Assembly (NCBI GenBank): GCA_019009955.1
Contig: CM032228.1
Location: forward strand, 258,760,001-258,824,000
Direction: 5' to 3'
Length of the DNA stretch: 64,000 nt
Source of the DNA: Riptortus pedestris
Lineage: Eukaryota; Arthropoda; Insecta; Hemiptera; Alydidae
Below, one piece after another: positions 1-12,172 of the stretch. The notes below the pieces were generated by a model. That model saw only the letters and a program-made list of their open reading frames with translations, ran no database searches and was not told where the DNA came from. Position 1 is the stretch's first letter. Each line of letters starts with the position of its first letter. Position numbers and translations under genes: made by a program.

Positions 1-537
1 TGCATCCGCTGCAATAACTAAGACTTGCATCCACTGCAGTAACTAAGACTTGCATCCGCTGCAGTAACTAAGACTTGCATCCGCTGCAGTAACTAAGACT
101 TGCATCCGCTGCAATAACTAAGACTTGCATCCGCTGCAGTAACTAAGACTTGCATCCGCTGCAGTAACTAAGACTTGCATCCGCTGCAGTAACTAAGACT
201 TGCATCCGCTGCAGTAACTAAGACTTGCATCCGCTGCAGTAACTAAGACTTGCATCCGCTGCAGTAACTAAGACTTGCATCCGCTGCAGTAACTAAGACT
301 TGCATCCGCTGCAATAACTAAGACTTGCATCCGCTGCAGTAACTAAGACTTGCATCCGCTGCAGTAACTAAGACTTGCATCCGCTGCAGTAACTAAGACT
401 TGCATCCGCTGCAGTAACTAAGACTTGCATCCGCTGCAGTAACTAAGACTTGCATCCGCTGCAATAACTAAGACTTGCATCCGCTGCAGTAACTAAGACT
501 TGCATCCGCTGCAGTAACTAAGACTTGCATCCGCTGC
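1..537. repeat. 25-bp tandem array, ~21 copies, truncated by window edge
   Basis: A 25-bp unit beginning TGCATCCGCTGCAGTAACTA repeats head to tail from the first base, so the array continues to the left of the window. Variation is almost only G/A at one site (GCAGTAACT versus GCAATAACT) and one CCGCT to CCACT change. The high homogeneity suggests recent amplification. It ends sharply at 537 within a partial unit. No coding potential is evident. Confidence 0.97.
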
Positions 538-774
538 TTAAGTACGAACTAGCAATGTACCAACTTATGAAATTATGAACAGAATTCTATTCCTGACTCA
601 TGCGATACCTCAGCAATAAATGAGACTATTGCTCAGTATACTACATAATACTCGTATTTTATTAAATATTTGCTAAAATTTAGTAATGCCAAGGACAGTT
701 AGCCTAAATTCTTACAGCCTATGTATTGTTAATTTAGCCTTTGATAACATTTTAAATGCAATTATATTGTGATA

Positions 775-1008
775 TTATTATTATTATTATTATTTATTAA
801 CGTCAACTTTTTGCAACTAAGGCTAAACGGGACGGGTTATCTACAGGTTACCACCCTTTTCTAGCCAGGGTGTGATTTTAGGATGTTATTTAATGAATTT
901 CGTCACTAAACAATTTCCTTTGCCCAGGCAAGAATCGAACTCGCCACTCTAGGTTTACCATGTGAGATAAAGGTCAACGCTTTAACTCGCATGGCTAACC
1001 TGAGCCCC
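775..1008 (-). mobile_element. tRNA-derived SINE, near full length
   Basis: Read on the minus strand, a tRNA-like head (A-box-like segment with TTAGCCATGCGAGTTAAAGC; B-box-like GAGTTCGATTCTTGCC) is followed by a body containing CACCCTGGCTAG and GGGTGGTAACCTGTAG and a (TAA)n tail at 775-800. The same sequence recurs at 50307 and 54039 (plus strand) and at 58217 (minus strand), which defines a family. The tRNA-like part is the Pol III promoter typical of SINEs. It is not a functional tRNA gene, since the acceptor stem and clover-leaf do not close. Confidence 0.85.
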
Positions 1009-1264
1009 TTGTGATATTATTCCTCTAATAGTAACAGTTTACAAGCTATATTCATATTAAATTTAATTGTTTATTACATAGAAAAATAAATCAATTAGGA
1101 CTAACCAATTGCGATTTATATCACCGCGTTTTTATGTTTAAATATATCATTGATTGGCTGGATAGAGGTCAAAACTAGAATACGATATTCGAGATAGAAG
1201 TAGCATGAAGAGACACTTCTTTGGGCCGTTTTGTTATTTTGATATATTAACGAATTTCTTGTTG

Positions 1265-2762
1265 GTTGCTACACGGCAAAATGCTTTTTGGTTGCTACAC
1301 GGCAAAATGCTTTTTGGTTGCTACACGGCAAAATGCTTTTTGGTTGCTACACGGCAAAATGCTTTTTGGTTGCTACACGGCAAAATGCTTTTTGGTTGCT
1401 ACACGGCAAAATGCTTTTTGGTTGCTACACGGCAAAATGCTTTTTGGTTGCTACACGGCAAAGTGCTTTTTGGCTGCTATACGGCAACATGCTTTTTGGT
1501 TGCTACACGGCAAAATGCTTTTTGGTTGCTACACGGCAAAATGCTTTTTGGTTGCTACACGGCAAAATGCTTTTTGGTTGCTACACGGCAAAATGCTTTT
1601 TGGTTGCTACACGGCAAAATGCTTTTTGGTTGCTACACGGCAAAATGCTTTTTGGTTGCTACACGGCAAAATGCTTTTTGGTTGCTAGACGGCAAAATGC
1701 TTTTTGTTGCTAGACGGCAAAATGCTTTTTGGTTGCTACACGGCAAGATGCTTTTTGGTTGCTACACGGCAAGATGCTTTTTGGCTGCTAGACGGCAAAA
1801 TGCTTTTTGGCTGCTACACGGCAAAATGCATTTTGGTTGCTACACGGCAAAATGCTTTTTGCTTGCTAGACGGCAAAATGCTTTTTGGTTGCTACAAGGC
1901 AAAATGCTTTTTGGCTGCTAGACGGCAAAATGCTTTTTGCTTGCTAGACGGCAAAATGCTTTTTGGTTGCTACACGGCAAAATGCTTTTTGGTTGCTACA
2001 CGGCAAAATGATTTTTGTTTGCTACACGGCAAGATGCTTTTTGGTTGCTACACGGCAAGATGCTTTTTGGTTGCTGCACGGCAAAATGCTTTTTGGTTGC
2101 TACACGGCAAAATGCTTTTTGGTTGCTACACGGCAAGATGCTTTTTGGTTGCTACACGGCAAAATGCTTTTTGGTTGCTACACGGCAAAATGCTTTTTGG
2201 TTGCTACACGGCAAAGTGCTTTTTGGCTGCTAGACGGCAAAATGCTTTTTGGTTGCTAGACGGCTAAGTGCTTTTTGGCTGCTAGACGGCAAAATGATTT
2301 TTGGTTGGCAAAATGCTTTTTGGTTGCTACACGGCAAAATGCTTTTTGGTTGCTACGCGGCAAAATGCTTTTTGGTTGCTACAGGGCAAAATGATTTTTG
2401 GTTGATACACGGCAAAATGCTTTTTGGTTGCTACGCGGCAAAATGCTTTTTGGTTGCTACACGGCAAAATGATTTTTGGTTGCTACAGGGCAAAATGATT
2501 TTTGGTTGATACACGGCAAAATGCTTTTTGGTTGCTACGCGGCAAAATGCTTTTTGGTTGCTACACGGCAAAATGCTTTTTGGTTGCTACGCGGCAAAAT
2601 GCTTTTTGGTTGCTACACGGCAAAATGCTTTTTGGTTGCTACGCAGCAAAATGCTTTTTGGTTGCTACACGGCAAAATGATTTTTGGTTGCTAGATGGCA
2701 AAATGCTTTTTGGTTGCTAGACGGCAAAATGATTTTTGGTTGCTACATGGCAAAATGCTTTT
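1265..2762. repeat. 26-bp tandem array, ~57 copies
   Basis: The unit is 26 bp and starts GTTGCTACACGGCAAAATGC, followed by TTTTTG. Because 26 is not a multiple of three, each plus-strand frame passes through the unit in rotation. None of the three registers contains a stop, so all three plus frames stay open and spell the same 26-residue periodic peptide in shifted phase. The 5' part (to about 1680) is nearly uniform. The 3' part has accumulated variants (TACACGG/TAGACGG/TACGCGG; GCTTT/GATTT) and a partial-unit deletion near 2305. I read it as non-coding satellite. Confidence 0.96.
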
Positions 2763-3324
2763 AAATTCTAGTCAATGAGTGAAAAAACAGAAAAACCACC
2801 ATTACCCAAGTTTGAGATTATTTAAAATTAAATATTTCATAAACGTGTTTCTTAATAAATTTAAATACTAATTTGAGAGGATTTAAGTTCTTTCTAATTA
2901 ACGTAACTATTTTAATTAAGAATTGCTATGAAATAACTACACGTTTTATAGATGTACCTTGTGCCAACAGCTGGAGCAAGTGTTTATATTCACGGGTAGT
3001 CTAATGCTACTGTATCTAAGTGTTTTTACTTATTGACACCAAATATTTGAGCTTCGTAGCTCTTCAATTTAAATATAAATAAATTATAATCGTTTTTCTA
3101 TAACTTTAGGTTACTAAAATAAGTGCCGACAAACAGTGTTTTAATTCTCTAATAACTAGGGAATTCTCTAACCGACTTTCATTGCTAAATTTCATAATTG
3201 TGAAGTCAATTATGTCTCAAAGCATTTGAAATTTGGTAGGGATTGGTAACAGCTATGAAATGAATGTTAAGGGGAGGGTCATTCAATTTTAAACCATCCA
3301 AGAAATAGATAAAATGCCACCCAT
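2763..3324. other. AT-rich unique sequence, no gene seen
   Basis: No ORF, RNA gene or repeat that I can support. The right part grades into the dispersed repeat that begins near 3325. Confidence 0.5.
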
Positions 3325-3922
3325 GACCTCAGGTTTGGCTGACATTTTTTTTAATTTGCTTTTTGACCATCCTTATAACTTACCCCAAGTTAAAAGAAAA
3401 TTAATAATAGTTTTAAAGTTTTTGAAATTTATCAAAATAGGGTTAAAGTGACGTGCCCGAGGCTATTACTACTGTTGACGTTATTTCATTGTAAAATACA
3501 TAATTTTTATAATATTCTTGCGAAATATTTTTGTGAAAAGTTATTGCTCTATGTATTTTTGACCAAAATCTTCAGAAGAGCTGGAAATTATATGAAAAAT
3601 ATATTTGGTTAAACATTACTCTTTAATTTTATGTAACGCTTTGGTACACTTACATATTGAGACATTTTTTAGGCCCCAAACTGAAAACCTTTAAAAGCAC
3701 TCACCCGGGGCATAGCATCATTTTTTTTTAATTTCCCCTTAAGATGTAATAAAATCTATGGTTTTTTACCTGCTAATATTTCTAAAATTGTCTAAAAGGT
3801 AAAATCCAGGTTACGTTGAGTAAAGCGTATAAAATCAATTGATTTCTTCTTATCCATTCTATAACCTCTATTATTCTCTCTAATTGCTAAATAATATCTT
3901 TGACTTGTAATATTGTTCTATT
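3325..3922 (+). repeat. Dispersed unclassified repeat, copy 1 (segments X then Y)
   Basis: Segment X (about 3325-3500, containing AAAATAGGGTTAAAGTG) and segment Y (about 3568-3922, containing TCTATAACCTCTATTA and TCTAATTGCTAAATAATATC) both recur at 18541-19325. There Y is in the same orientation and X is inverted. No coding motifs were recognised. The family could be the non-coding part of a DNA transposon or a foldback element. Confidence 0.7.
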
Positions 3923-5701
3923 AACAGTAACACTACCGGTTTGCGGGAATGCTGTTTCTCTCGTTTCGTCTCTATCTGTGGCACTTAGTGTGTTAACTTA
4001 GTTTTTTATTTATTTTTTAAATGTTTCGGTCCTTCGTTTTTGATCATTTTCGTTTTTCATATGCATACTTTTCTTTTGTTATTTTTATTTATTTTTCTTA
4101 CCTATAGACCTTGAAATCTTGGGTTCAATGTAATGTAGTTAATGCTTGAAGACAGTTTTAAATATGTTGTGCATAATTCTATAACGAAACACACCTTGTT
4201 AATAAAAGTATATTCATGTTTTCTTACTGTTCTGTGTGAGAGAATTTTTATATGTGAATATATATATACAGTGTGTGTGTGTCTGCTATTCAAATAGATC
4301 TCAGTAATAAAGATGATTTTTGTATCTAGAGGTTTTGCAGTTAATAGCGTCGCTTTGTTGGGCCTTGGTAACTAGATAACAACAGAAAATGTCCAAACTC
4401 TGCAAAGTGATATGAAGTATAAACTACTGTTCGTTCTGATATCAGAAGTTATACAATCCTTTACCGTGTAATCATTAGCGTGGTTCAGGTTACGGTCGAC
4501 AGTTGCTTAATGTCTTCATCTACATCATTACCACCATGTTGTATCACCATTCAACTTTTATTACCAGCCAACCATAACCTATCTAGTCACAGAAATACAT
4601 ATAAACTTACTCTATATTCGTAATACTTAAGACATTTTTTTTTAAAGGAAATAAGCCATTTTGTCGACGTAGGAATAACGTGATATCTTCAATTATGTAT
4701 GAATATACGCCATACCTATTTATTTCTTTATAGGTTCCCAACAAAAGGAAGCACTTGGATACGAGGCTTAAAAAGGTACAAATAGAGAATGGAAAGGACA
4801 GATCCAATAAGCTGAATGTCATTCCTGTTCATGTTTGGCAGTTTACCGGCGTGGTGGCACTTTCTTCTTTAACATTTAGTATTGCATCATTTTAGTAGCA
4901 ATTGAAACAATATGAGTCGACTAAACTAATGTAAATATTGGTGATTTTTAATATAAATAGCTGATTTTAATTATACGAAATGTCTACTTCTATCTGATTA
5001 AAAACTAACTCTCAAAAACTTAATTTGAAATCGCGAAAGGAACATTGAGGTTTTATGGGATGTAGAATCACAATCTACTTTATTGTGTGCGCCGGTTTAG
5101 AAAATTATGTATAACCAATCTTCTTGATAAAGTTGTATTCAACGATTGTTGATTTTTACACATTTTTTATTCTTGGAGTAATATCGATGGTTTTAAGCCT
5201 GTTTTTGTGATTTCAGTTCACATGCAATTCTTGCGTTATGATATTATCTCGTGTATTGGTGAGACTTTCCCTTACTAAGTAATAAATAGACCATAGAATG
5301 TGAAATGACGGCATTTGTTTGTGCGATTAACATTTTTATGGAACTTTCCTTTAATGAATATGCAAAAAATGAAACTCCGAGAATTTTAAGTAAAAAAAAT
5401 TGTCCCATCATTAATAATAGACACACAAGATTTACATCGGTTTTTTTTTTTTTTTTTTTTCGTTCATCATAATACCTACAAAATATATATTTGGATGCAC
5501 AGGGTCGAAGACGTTTATAGACATATATTCACAAATATTATAGGTTAAATGAATTTATGTGTCGTAAAACGTATCACATATATCTAACTAAATTACAAAT
5601 TTAACTTTGGATTATGCAAATAACAGCAGAATGGAATGGAGTCTCGATTCCAAGTTTATGACGTGACCGCTTCGGTGGTAAGGCGTGATCATCTTATAAT
5701 A
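3923..5701. other. AT-rich sequence, no gene seen
   Basis: Only short ORFs without recognisable motifs or codon structure occur here. A 20-nt poly-T tract lies at 5441-5460. Nothing else can be supported. Confidence 0.5.
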
Positions 5702-5745
5702 CACTCCTGAAGATGCGTCATAATGGACATGAAACATGTCGAGTG
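5702..5745 (+). ncRNA. Hammerhead-ribozyme-like motif (type I order), candidate
   Basis: In order: CACTC (5702-5706), core CTGAAGA (5707-5713), a 17-nt stem-II region (5714-5730), GAAAC (5731-5735), AT, GTC (5738-5740), GAGTG (5741-5745). CACTC and GAGTG are perfectly complementary, giving a 5-bp stem I. GAAAC-AT-GTC gives the minimal stem III reported for hammerheads of Penelope-like elements. Stem II is poor: only imperfect ATG/CAT plus TC/GA pairing, and the usual G-C closing pair is absent. It may be a decayed or inactive copy. Confidence 0.4.
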
Positions 5746-5750
5746 AGAAC

Positions 5751-6545
5751 ATATTTAAATCGTTATTCATCAATTGACCTTCCGTTATTATATCTTATCA
5801 ACTTAAAATGAAAAATTATAAATTATTAATAAAAAACCAGTTGAGAGAGGGACCTTGCTAACCTATGCCGATTTGGCAAGCAACGATGCCTACCGGGCAT
5901 TCCAGTATCTGCTTCTCGTCAGCGATTGACCCAAGTAACCAAGTCTTGGGCAAATAATCTGGATTCCACACACATCTCACTATATATTCACTTCCCAATA
6001 TAGGTCAACACTAGTGGTCTTTCTGCTGTCCAAAATGCAGGTCAGATACGCTTTTCCTTTACGATTCTTGCCAACGAAGATATTTAATATTTAACATTTA
6101 GGATGGCACTTGATGCAACGCACACTTCCATTGCTATGTTATGTTTGTAGGAATCGGTAAAAAACGACTCTCGATTTACTGTATTTATTACAAGCCTAAA
6201 TTGCCTATCAACAAGAAAACTAAGACTATGAATTCTATGAACTGGCTAAGTAGCCGAATTTGTTAAAGTGGCTAGAACTTAGAGGATGCATTTCAGTTTC
6301 ATCAGTCAAATTAAATTAATACCTTTAATAAGATAGCAAGTGAACATACAACTTGACTATCTTCACATTATGATCACCGTAAATACAGCTAGCAGAATTT
6401 TGAATAAAAGCAGAATAACTCTACCTACAACCCCAATAACTCTCTCTCACTCTCTCATGCAGGCCAAAATAAGCTCATTTTAGTTTTTAGTTATAATGAA
6501 GTTACTACTCAAACATTTGAAATCACTCCCGCGACTCACCTCACC

Positions 6546-6549
<4 letters not shown>
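5751..6549. other. Sequence without recognisable genes
   Basis: No supported ORF or RNA. The sequence is mixed AT-rich, with a short CT-rich patch near 6440. Confidence 0.5.

Positions 6550-6619
<70 letters not shown>
6550..6619. repeat. (AC)n microsatellite
   Basis: About 35 uninterrupted AC dinucleotides. The flanks do not match the transposon family that carries microsatellites elsewhere in this window. Confidence 0.98.
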
Positions 6620-6624
<5 letters not shown>

Positions 6625-6862
6625 AATCAATAATAATTAATGCTTTGCATTAGCATAATTATTTTAAAATTGTAAATCATTAACTCATTCTTCTGTGGCG
6701 TTAATTTGAATCTTTTCCCAGAGCATTTCCTTTATGTAGGACTATTTAAAATGTTGTTTAGCGCTCATAGTTAAAGAAAAAAATGCAGTAGAAAGGAGCT
6801 GATTAATTAATTAAAATCCTTTTGTAACTATGTGTGAATGTGTTTGGGAGTGAGGTATCCAT

Positions 6863-6965
<103 letters not shown>

Positions 6966-7061
6966 TGTGTTAATGTAGAGAGCTCCTCTAATGACCTTAA
7001 CTTTTCAACACCTTTTTCATTTCTAGTTTGAATGGGAATTGGAGGTTGCTCTTTTAACATT

Positions 7062-7345
7062 CAATTTTAAAAGTTTAGGTTCCCTTTGTTTTTTTGTTGT
7101 TCTTTTTTTTTTCTTTGGTCGTGAATATTCGTATTTTATTCAATGGCTGACATTTATTCAAAATATACATCAGGAAAATTATGTTAATTGACCATTTGCT
7201 TTTGAGTTAAGTACACAACATTAATATTCAATGTGTGATCATAAAAGTTGGAAATATTTTAATAATAATAATATTTAAGTAGTTTTAAATTTAATTAGTA
7301 GCATTTAAACATACAGCAATGATATGTATTCAAATTAAACGATAT
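7062..7345. other. AT-rich spacer
   Basis: Nothing recognised between the (GA)n tract and the satellite that begins near 7346. Confidence 0.5.
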
Positions 7346-7597
7346 GGGATAGGCGGAATTTGTCAAGTCCAAGGTCTAGGTCAGCTGAAGGGGTCCTACA
7401 AGTGAGATAGGGATTACCAGCATCACTGACTGCTAAGGGGGTCATGGGGGGTTTTCAAGGGCCAGGGATTGCTGTGGGGAGTCCTACAGAGAAGATGGAG
7501 GGTATTCCAGGGTCAAGGACTGCTTGGAGAGGGGAGGTGGTACAGGTGAGATAGGGGGTAACCAAGGTCTAGGTTACCTGAGTTGATGCTACAGGTG
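7346..7597. repeat. Degenerate left edge of the 48-mer satellite
   Basis: About five diverged, length-variable units share GGTGAGAT, GGTCAAGGACTGCT and GTCCTACAG words with the homogeneous 48-mer to the right. Decayed edges beside a homogeneous core are expected from unequal exchange acting mainly on the array centre. Confidence 0.8.
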
Positions 7598-8829
7598 AGA
7601 TGAGGTTATTCCAGGGTCAAGGACTGCTCAGGGATCCCACAGGTGAGATGAGGGTATTCCAGGGTCAAGGACTGCTGAGGGATCCCACAGGTGAGATGAG
7701 GGTATTCCAGGGTCAAGGACTGCTCAGGGATCCCACAGGTGAGATGAGGGTATTCCAGGGTCAAGGACTGCTCAGGGATCCCACAGGTGAGATGAGGGTA
7801 TTCCAGGGTCAAGGACTGCTCAGGGACCCCACAGGTGAGATGAGGGTATTCCAGGGTCAAGGACTGCTCAGGGATCCCACAGGTGAGATGAGGGTATTCC
7901 AGGGTCAAGGACTGCTCAGGGATGCTACAGGTGAGATGAGGGTATTCCAGGGTCAAGGACTGCTCAGGGATCCCACAGGTGAGATGAGGGTATTCCAGGG
8001 TCAAGGACTGCTCAGGGATCCCACAGGTGAGATGAGGGTATTCCAGGGTCAAGGACTGCTCAGGGATCCCACAGGTGAGATGAGGGTATTCCAGGGTCAA
8101 GGACTGCTCAGGGATCCCACAGGTGAGATGAGGGTATTCCAGGGTCAAGGACTGCTCAGGGATCCCACAGGTGAGATGAGGGTATTCCAGGGTCAAGGAC
8201 TGCTCAGGGACCCCACAGGTGAGATGAGGGTATTCCAGGGTCAAGGACTGCTCAGGGATCCCACAGGTGAGATGAGGGTATTCCAGGTTCAAGGACTGCT
8301 GAGGGATCCCACAGGTGAGATGAGGGTATTCCAGGGTCAAGGACTGCTCAGGGATCCCACAGGTGAGATGAGGGTATTCCAGGGTCAAGGACTGCTCAGG
8401 GAGCCATCAGGTGAGATGAGGGTATTCCAGGGTCAAGGACTGCTCAGGGACCCCACAGGTGAGATGAGGGTATTCCAGGGTCAAGGACTGCTCAGGGACC
8501 CCACAGGTGAGATGAGGGTATTCCAGGGTCAAGGACTGCTCAGGGATCCCACAGGTGAGATGAGGGTATTCCAGGGTCAAGGACTGCTCAGGGATCCCAC
8601 AGGTGAGATGAGGGTATTCCAGGGTCAAGGACTGCTCAGGGACCCCACAGGTGAGATGAGGGTATTCCAGGGTCAAGGACTGCTCAGGGATCCCACAGGT
8701 GAGATGAGGGTATTCCAGGGCCAAGGACTGCTCAGGGACCCCACAGGTGAGATGAGGGTATTCCAGGGTCAAGGACTGCTCAGGGATCCCACAGGTGAGA
8801 TGAGGGTATTCCAGGGTCAAGGACTCCTC
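7598..8829. repeat. 48-bp tandem array, ~26 copies, open in both strands
   Basis: The unit is 48 bp and contains GAGGGTATTCCAGGGTCAAG. Since 48 is divisible by three, a plus-strand frame stays open as a 16-residue repeat (core VFQGQGLLRDPTGEM) from 7600 to 8964, and a minus-strand frame is also open. Recurrent variants are GATCCC/GACCCC and GCTCAG/GCTGAG, both silent in the plus frame. Rarer variants change residues (D-A-T, E-P-S and G to V). A mix of silent and replacement changes and no recognisable domain favour satellite DNA over a gene. Confidence 0.96.
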
Positions 8830-10486
8830 AGGGATGGTGCTATAGGTGTTATTCAGGACCTAGTTCTGCTGAGGAAATACTGTAGGTGTTATTCAGGTCC
8901 TAGTCTGCAGAGGGAGTACAATAGATGTTATCCCGGACCTAGTTCTGCTGAGGAAATACTGTAGGTGTTATTCAGGTCCTAGTCTGCTGAGGGGGTGCTA
9001 TAGGTGTTATTCAGGACCTAGTTCTGCTGAGGAAATACTGTAGGTGTTATTCAGGTCCTAGTCTGCAGAGGGAGTACAATAGATGTTATCTTGGACCTAG
9101 TTCTGCTGAGGGAGTACTATAAGTGTTATCCAGGTCCTAGTCTGCTGAGGGAGTGCTATAGGTGTTATTGAGGACCTAGTACTGCTGTGGGAATACTGTA
9201 GGTGTTATTCAGGTCCTAGTCTGTTGAGGGATTACTATAGATGTTATCTCGGACCTAGTTCTGCTGAGGGAGTGCTATAGGTGTTATTCAGGTCCTAGTT
9301 CTGCTGAGGGAATACTGTAGGTGTTATTCAGGTCCTAGTTCTGCTGAGGGAATACTGTAGGTGTTATTCAGGTCCTAGTGTGCTGAGGGAGTGCTATAGG
9401 TGTTATCCCGGGCCTGGGTCTGCTGAGGAAGGCACTATAGGTGTTATCCCGTACCGAGGACTGCTGAGGGTGTACTATAGGTGTTATCCAGGTCCTAGTT
9501 CTGCTGAGGAAGCACTATAGGCGTTATCCCGGACCGAGGACTGCTGAGGGTGTACTATAGGTGTTATCCAGGTCCTAGTTCTGCTGAGGAAGCACTATAG
9601 GCGTTATGCCGGACCGAGGACCTCTGAGGTTATACTATAGGTGTTATCCAGGTCCTAGTTCTGCTGAGGAAGCACTATAAGCGTTATCCCGTACCAAGGG
9701 CTGCTGAGGGTGTACTATAGGTGTTATCCAGGTCCTAGTTCTGCTGACGAAGCACTCTAGGCGTTATCCGGACCTAGTTCTGCTATGTGAGGGTGTTCTA
9801 TAGGTGTTATCCAGGTCCTAGTTCTGCTGAGGAAGCACTATAGGCGTTATCCCGGACCGACGACTGCTGAGGGTGTACTATAGGTGTTATCCAGGTCCTA
9901 GTTCTGCTGAGGGTGTACTATGGGAGTTATCCAGGTCCTAGTTCTGCTGAGGAAGCATTATAGGCGTTATCCCGGACCGAAGACTGCTGAGGGTGTACTA
10001 TAGGTGTCATCCAGGTCCTAGTTCTGCTGAGGAAGCACTATAGGCGTTATCCCGGACCGAGGACTGCTGAGGGTGTACTATAGGTGTTATCCAGGTCCTA
10101 GTTCTGCTGAGGAAGGCACTATAGGTGTTATCCCGGACCGAGGACTGCTGAGGGTGTACTATAGGTGTTATCCAGGTCCTAGTTCTGCTGAGGAAGCACT
10201 ATAGGTGTTATCCCGGACCGAGGACTGCTGAGGGTGTACTATAGGTGTTATCCAGGTCCTAGTTCTGCTGAGGAAGCACTATAGGTGTTATCCCGGTCCT
10301 AGTTCTGCTGAGGGTGTACTATAGGTGTTATCCCGGTCCTAGTTCTGCTGAGGGTGTACTATAGGTGTTATCCAGGTCCTAGTTCTGCTGAGGAAGCACT
10401 ATAGGCGTTATCCCGGACCGAGGACTGCTGAGGAAGCACTATAGGTGTTATCCCGGACCGAGGACTGCAGAGGGTGTACTATAGGT
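8830..10486. repeat. 40-bp satellite with alternating A/B subtypes (80-bp higher order)
   Basis: Units of about 40 bp alternate between a type with TATCCCGGACCGAGGACTGC and a type with TATCCAGGTCCTAGTTCTGC, so the true period over most of 9420-10486 is 80 bp. The part at 8830-9400 is a looser mixture with CAGGACCTAGTTCTGCTGAG words. The words CTGCTGAGG and ACTATAGGTG tie it to the flanking 48-mer. Together, 7346-10486 form one composite satellite. Confidence 0.93.
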
Positions 10487-10489
10487 TGA

Positions 10490-12102
10490 TGAGAGGGAAA
10501 GTGACATGGGAAGGGCCTGTGTACCGCTAGAAAGTGGTTCAAGGCCTGTCTGGCGTGTTCTGACTACTTTCCTCCTGCCTTCTCCAAACCTGCCACAACC
10601 TTGCCTTCTTACACAATAACAACACCCCCCCCCCTCCCCAGGCGCCGAATCAATGTTCAGAAACGAAGAAGAATTCGTGATTGGTTCAATGTTTGTTGGT
10701 ATTTTTATGTAAAGGGACAATCCACAGGTTGTGTTGTAATATACAAAAAATTGATGTGAAATTTGAACGGGATTATCAGTTTTGGCTCAGTCTAAGCCTA
10801 TTTTGACTAGTTTTGGTGTGACATCTGTACGTGTGTAGCATGCCTCAAGATCGGCTAACCTTAGAATGCTGTAATTTCATACCTAGGTATTCATCTTGTT
10901 GTGGACATACCCTTTTGATCGAAATTGACTTCAGTGTGGGAGGGGGTAGAGAAATGCTAAAAAAAAAAAGTATGAAATAACCTTAGTACTTATTACAGGT
11001 TTGGAATATTTTTTTGCATGTCTTAAGAAGATCTTAAAACTACATTCCATGACATTTGTTAAACTTCGCATTAAAACGGATATAATGTATGCTACTGTCA
11101 AATGGTATATTTTTAAATGAAGCGACGCAAAGGATTATATTTAATTTATTAGTATGGACATGAGTGGCATTGGGATGGACGGCAGGACCACAGCAAATAT
11201 TTAAACAATGTTGTAAGAAGGGAAGATTGTAATGGATTGAGGTCTTTTGGATGAGGGACATTTGAAAACCTTTATAGTTTCGGGTATTTATTGCCAATAC
11301 ATAAAACACTGTAACCAAGCAATGCTTTGTTTCTGATCAGAAAATGTTACATTGGGCGTGATTTACAGGTAAGAAAGATACCACTTTAAGACATTGTCAG
11401 TGCTACATGTCTCTCTGATCCACCATAATCAAATATAATTTCTATGGGATCTATGGTCTAAAAATATGAAGATTAGTAAAAAAAAAGGTCTAAATAATCA
11501 CTTAATATCATCTAGCAACGAAATTATCCCATATCCTCATTCATAGTCTTGTTTAATGAATGAAGCAAGTCTTGTTCCAATGACCAGCTTACAACCTACA
11601 AAAACGATCCAATTACTACATAGGCTAACTTCAGGATTCATCAGAATAACGACTACATGAGATAGAGCCGCCATATTGCAACCACTGTTTACCATAGAAT
11701 GCCAATCATATACCACAATTTAACGACTGTCTCCAATATAATAACAATAACAGCCATAATACATCGACCATTTAATATAGTGTAAGTACTAATTTGCGAA
11801 GAGTAACTGGTTAATTCCATAACTTTGGTACAAAAATTAGACGAATTAAGGATTAGGCAGGATATTAAGTCTAACGACTAGCAACACCAGAGAACGGCGG
11901 CTAACCTGGACAGAGCAAAGGCTAAATACCTTAAATGGTTGTACTACCACAGTTAACCATTATCCTCTACCCTACAACCCTATTCGTCCACAGTTAATGT
12001 CTTATCAAGTTTCAAGAAAAAAACGATGCACAGGTTGTCAGCCTTTTCCGCAGAATCAAGAATTTTATTTACTTACTTTACAACTTAACAAATTGCTATT
12101 AA
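10490..12102. other. Sequence without recognisable genes
   Basis: Short ORFs on both strands lack recognisable domains. A poly-C tract lies near 10626-10636. No supported feature. Confidence 0.5.
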
Positions 12103-12172
12103 CCATGTGGGAATCAAACCCATGGCTTACATTGAAAATTAGGCCTTTACATATTCGGCTGACCAGATTCGT
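12103..12172 (-). mobile_element. tRNA-like SINE head, possible remnant
   Basis: On the minus strand, a B-box-like GGGTTTGATTCCCAC (12108-12122) lies about 35 nt downstream of an A-box-like GTCAGCCGAATATG. This resembles the head of the SINE family in this window but is too diverged for firm assignment, and the family body (CACCCTGGCTAG) is not visible next to it. Confidence 0.35.

Noticed and set aside
1..540. Telomeric or centromeric repeat
   Set aside because: The 25-mer shows no TTAGG/TTAGGG motif and I cannot link it to a known centromeric satellite.
1205..2720. Overlapping ORFs of 72-238 codons across the 26-mer array
   Set aside because: They are shifted readings of one stop-free tandem unit, with no start context, domain or end outside the array.
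7600..8964. 454-codon ORF as a repeat-protein gene
   Set aside because: The unit length is divisible by three, the opposite strand is open as well, silent and replacement changes are mixed, and the ORF runs into 40-mer satellite.
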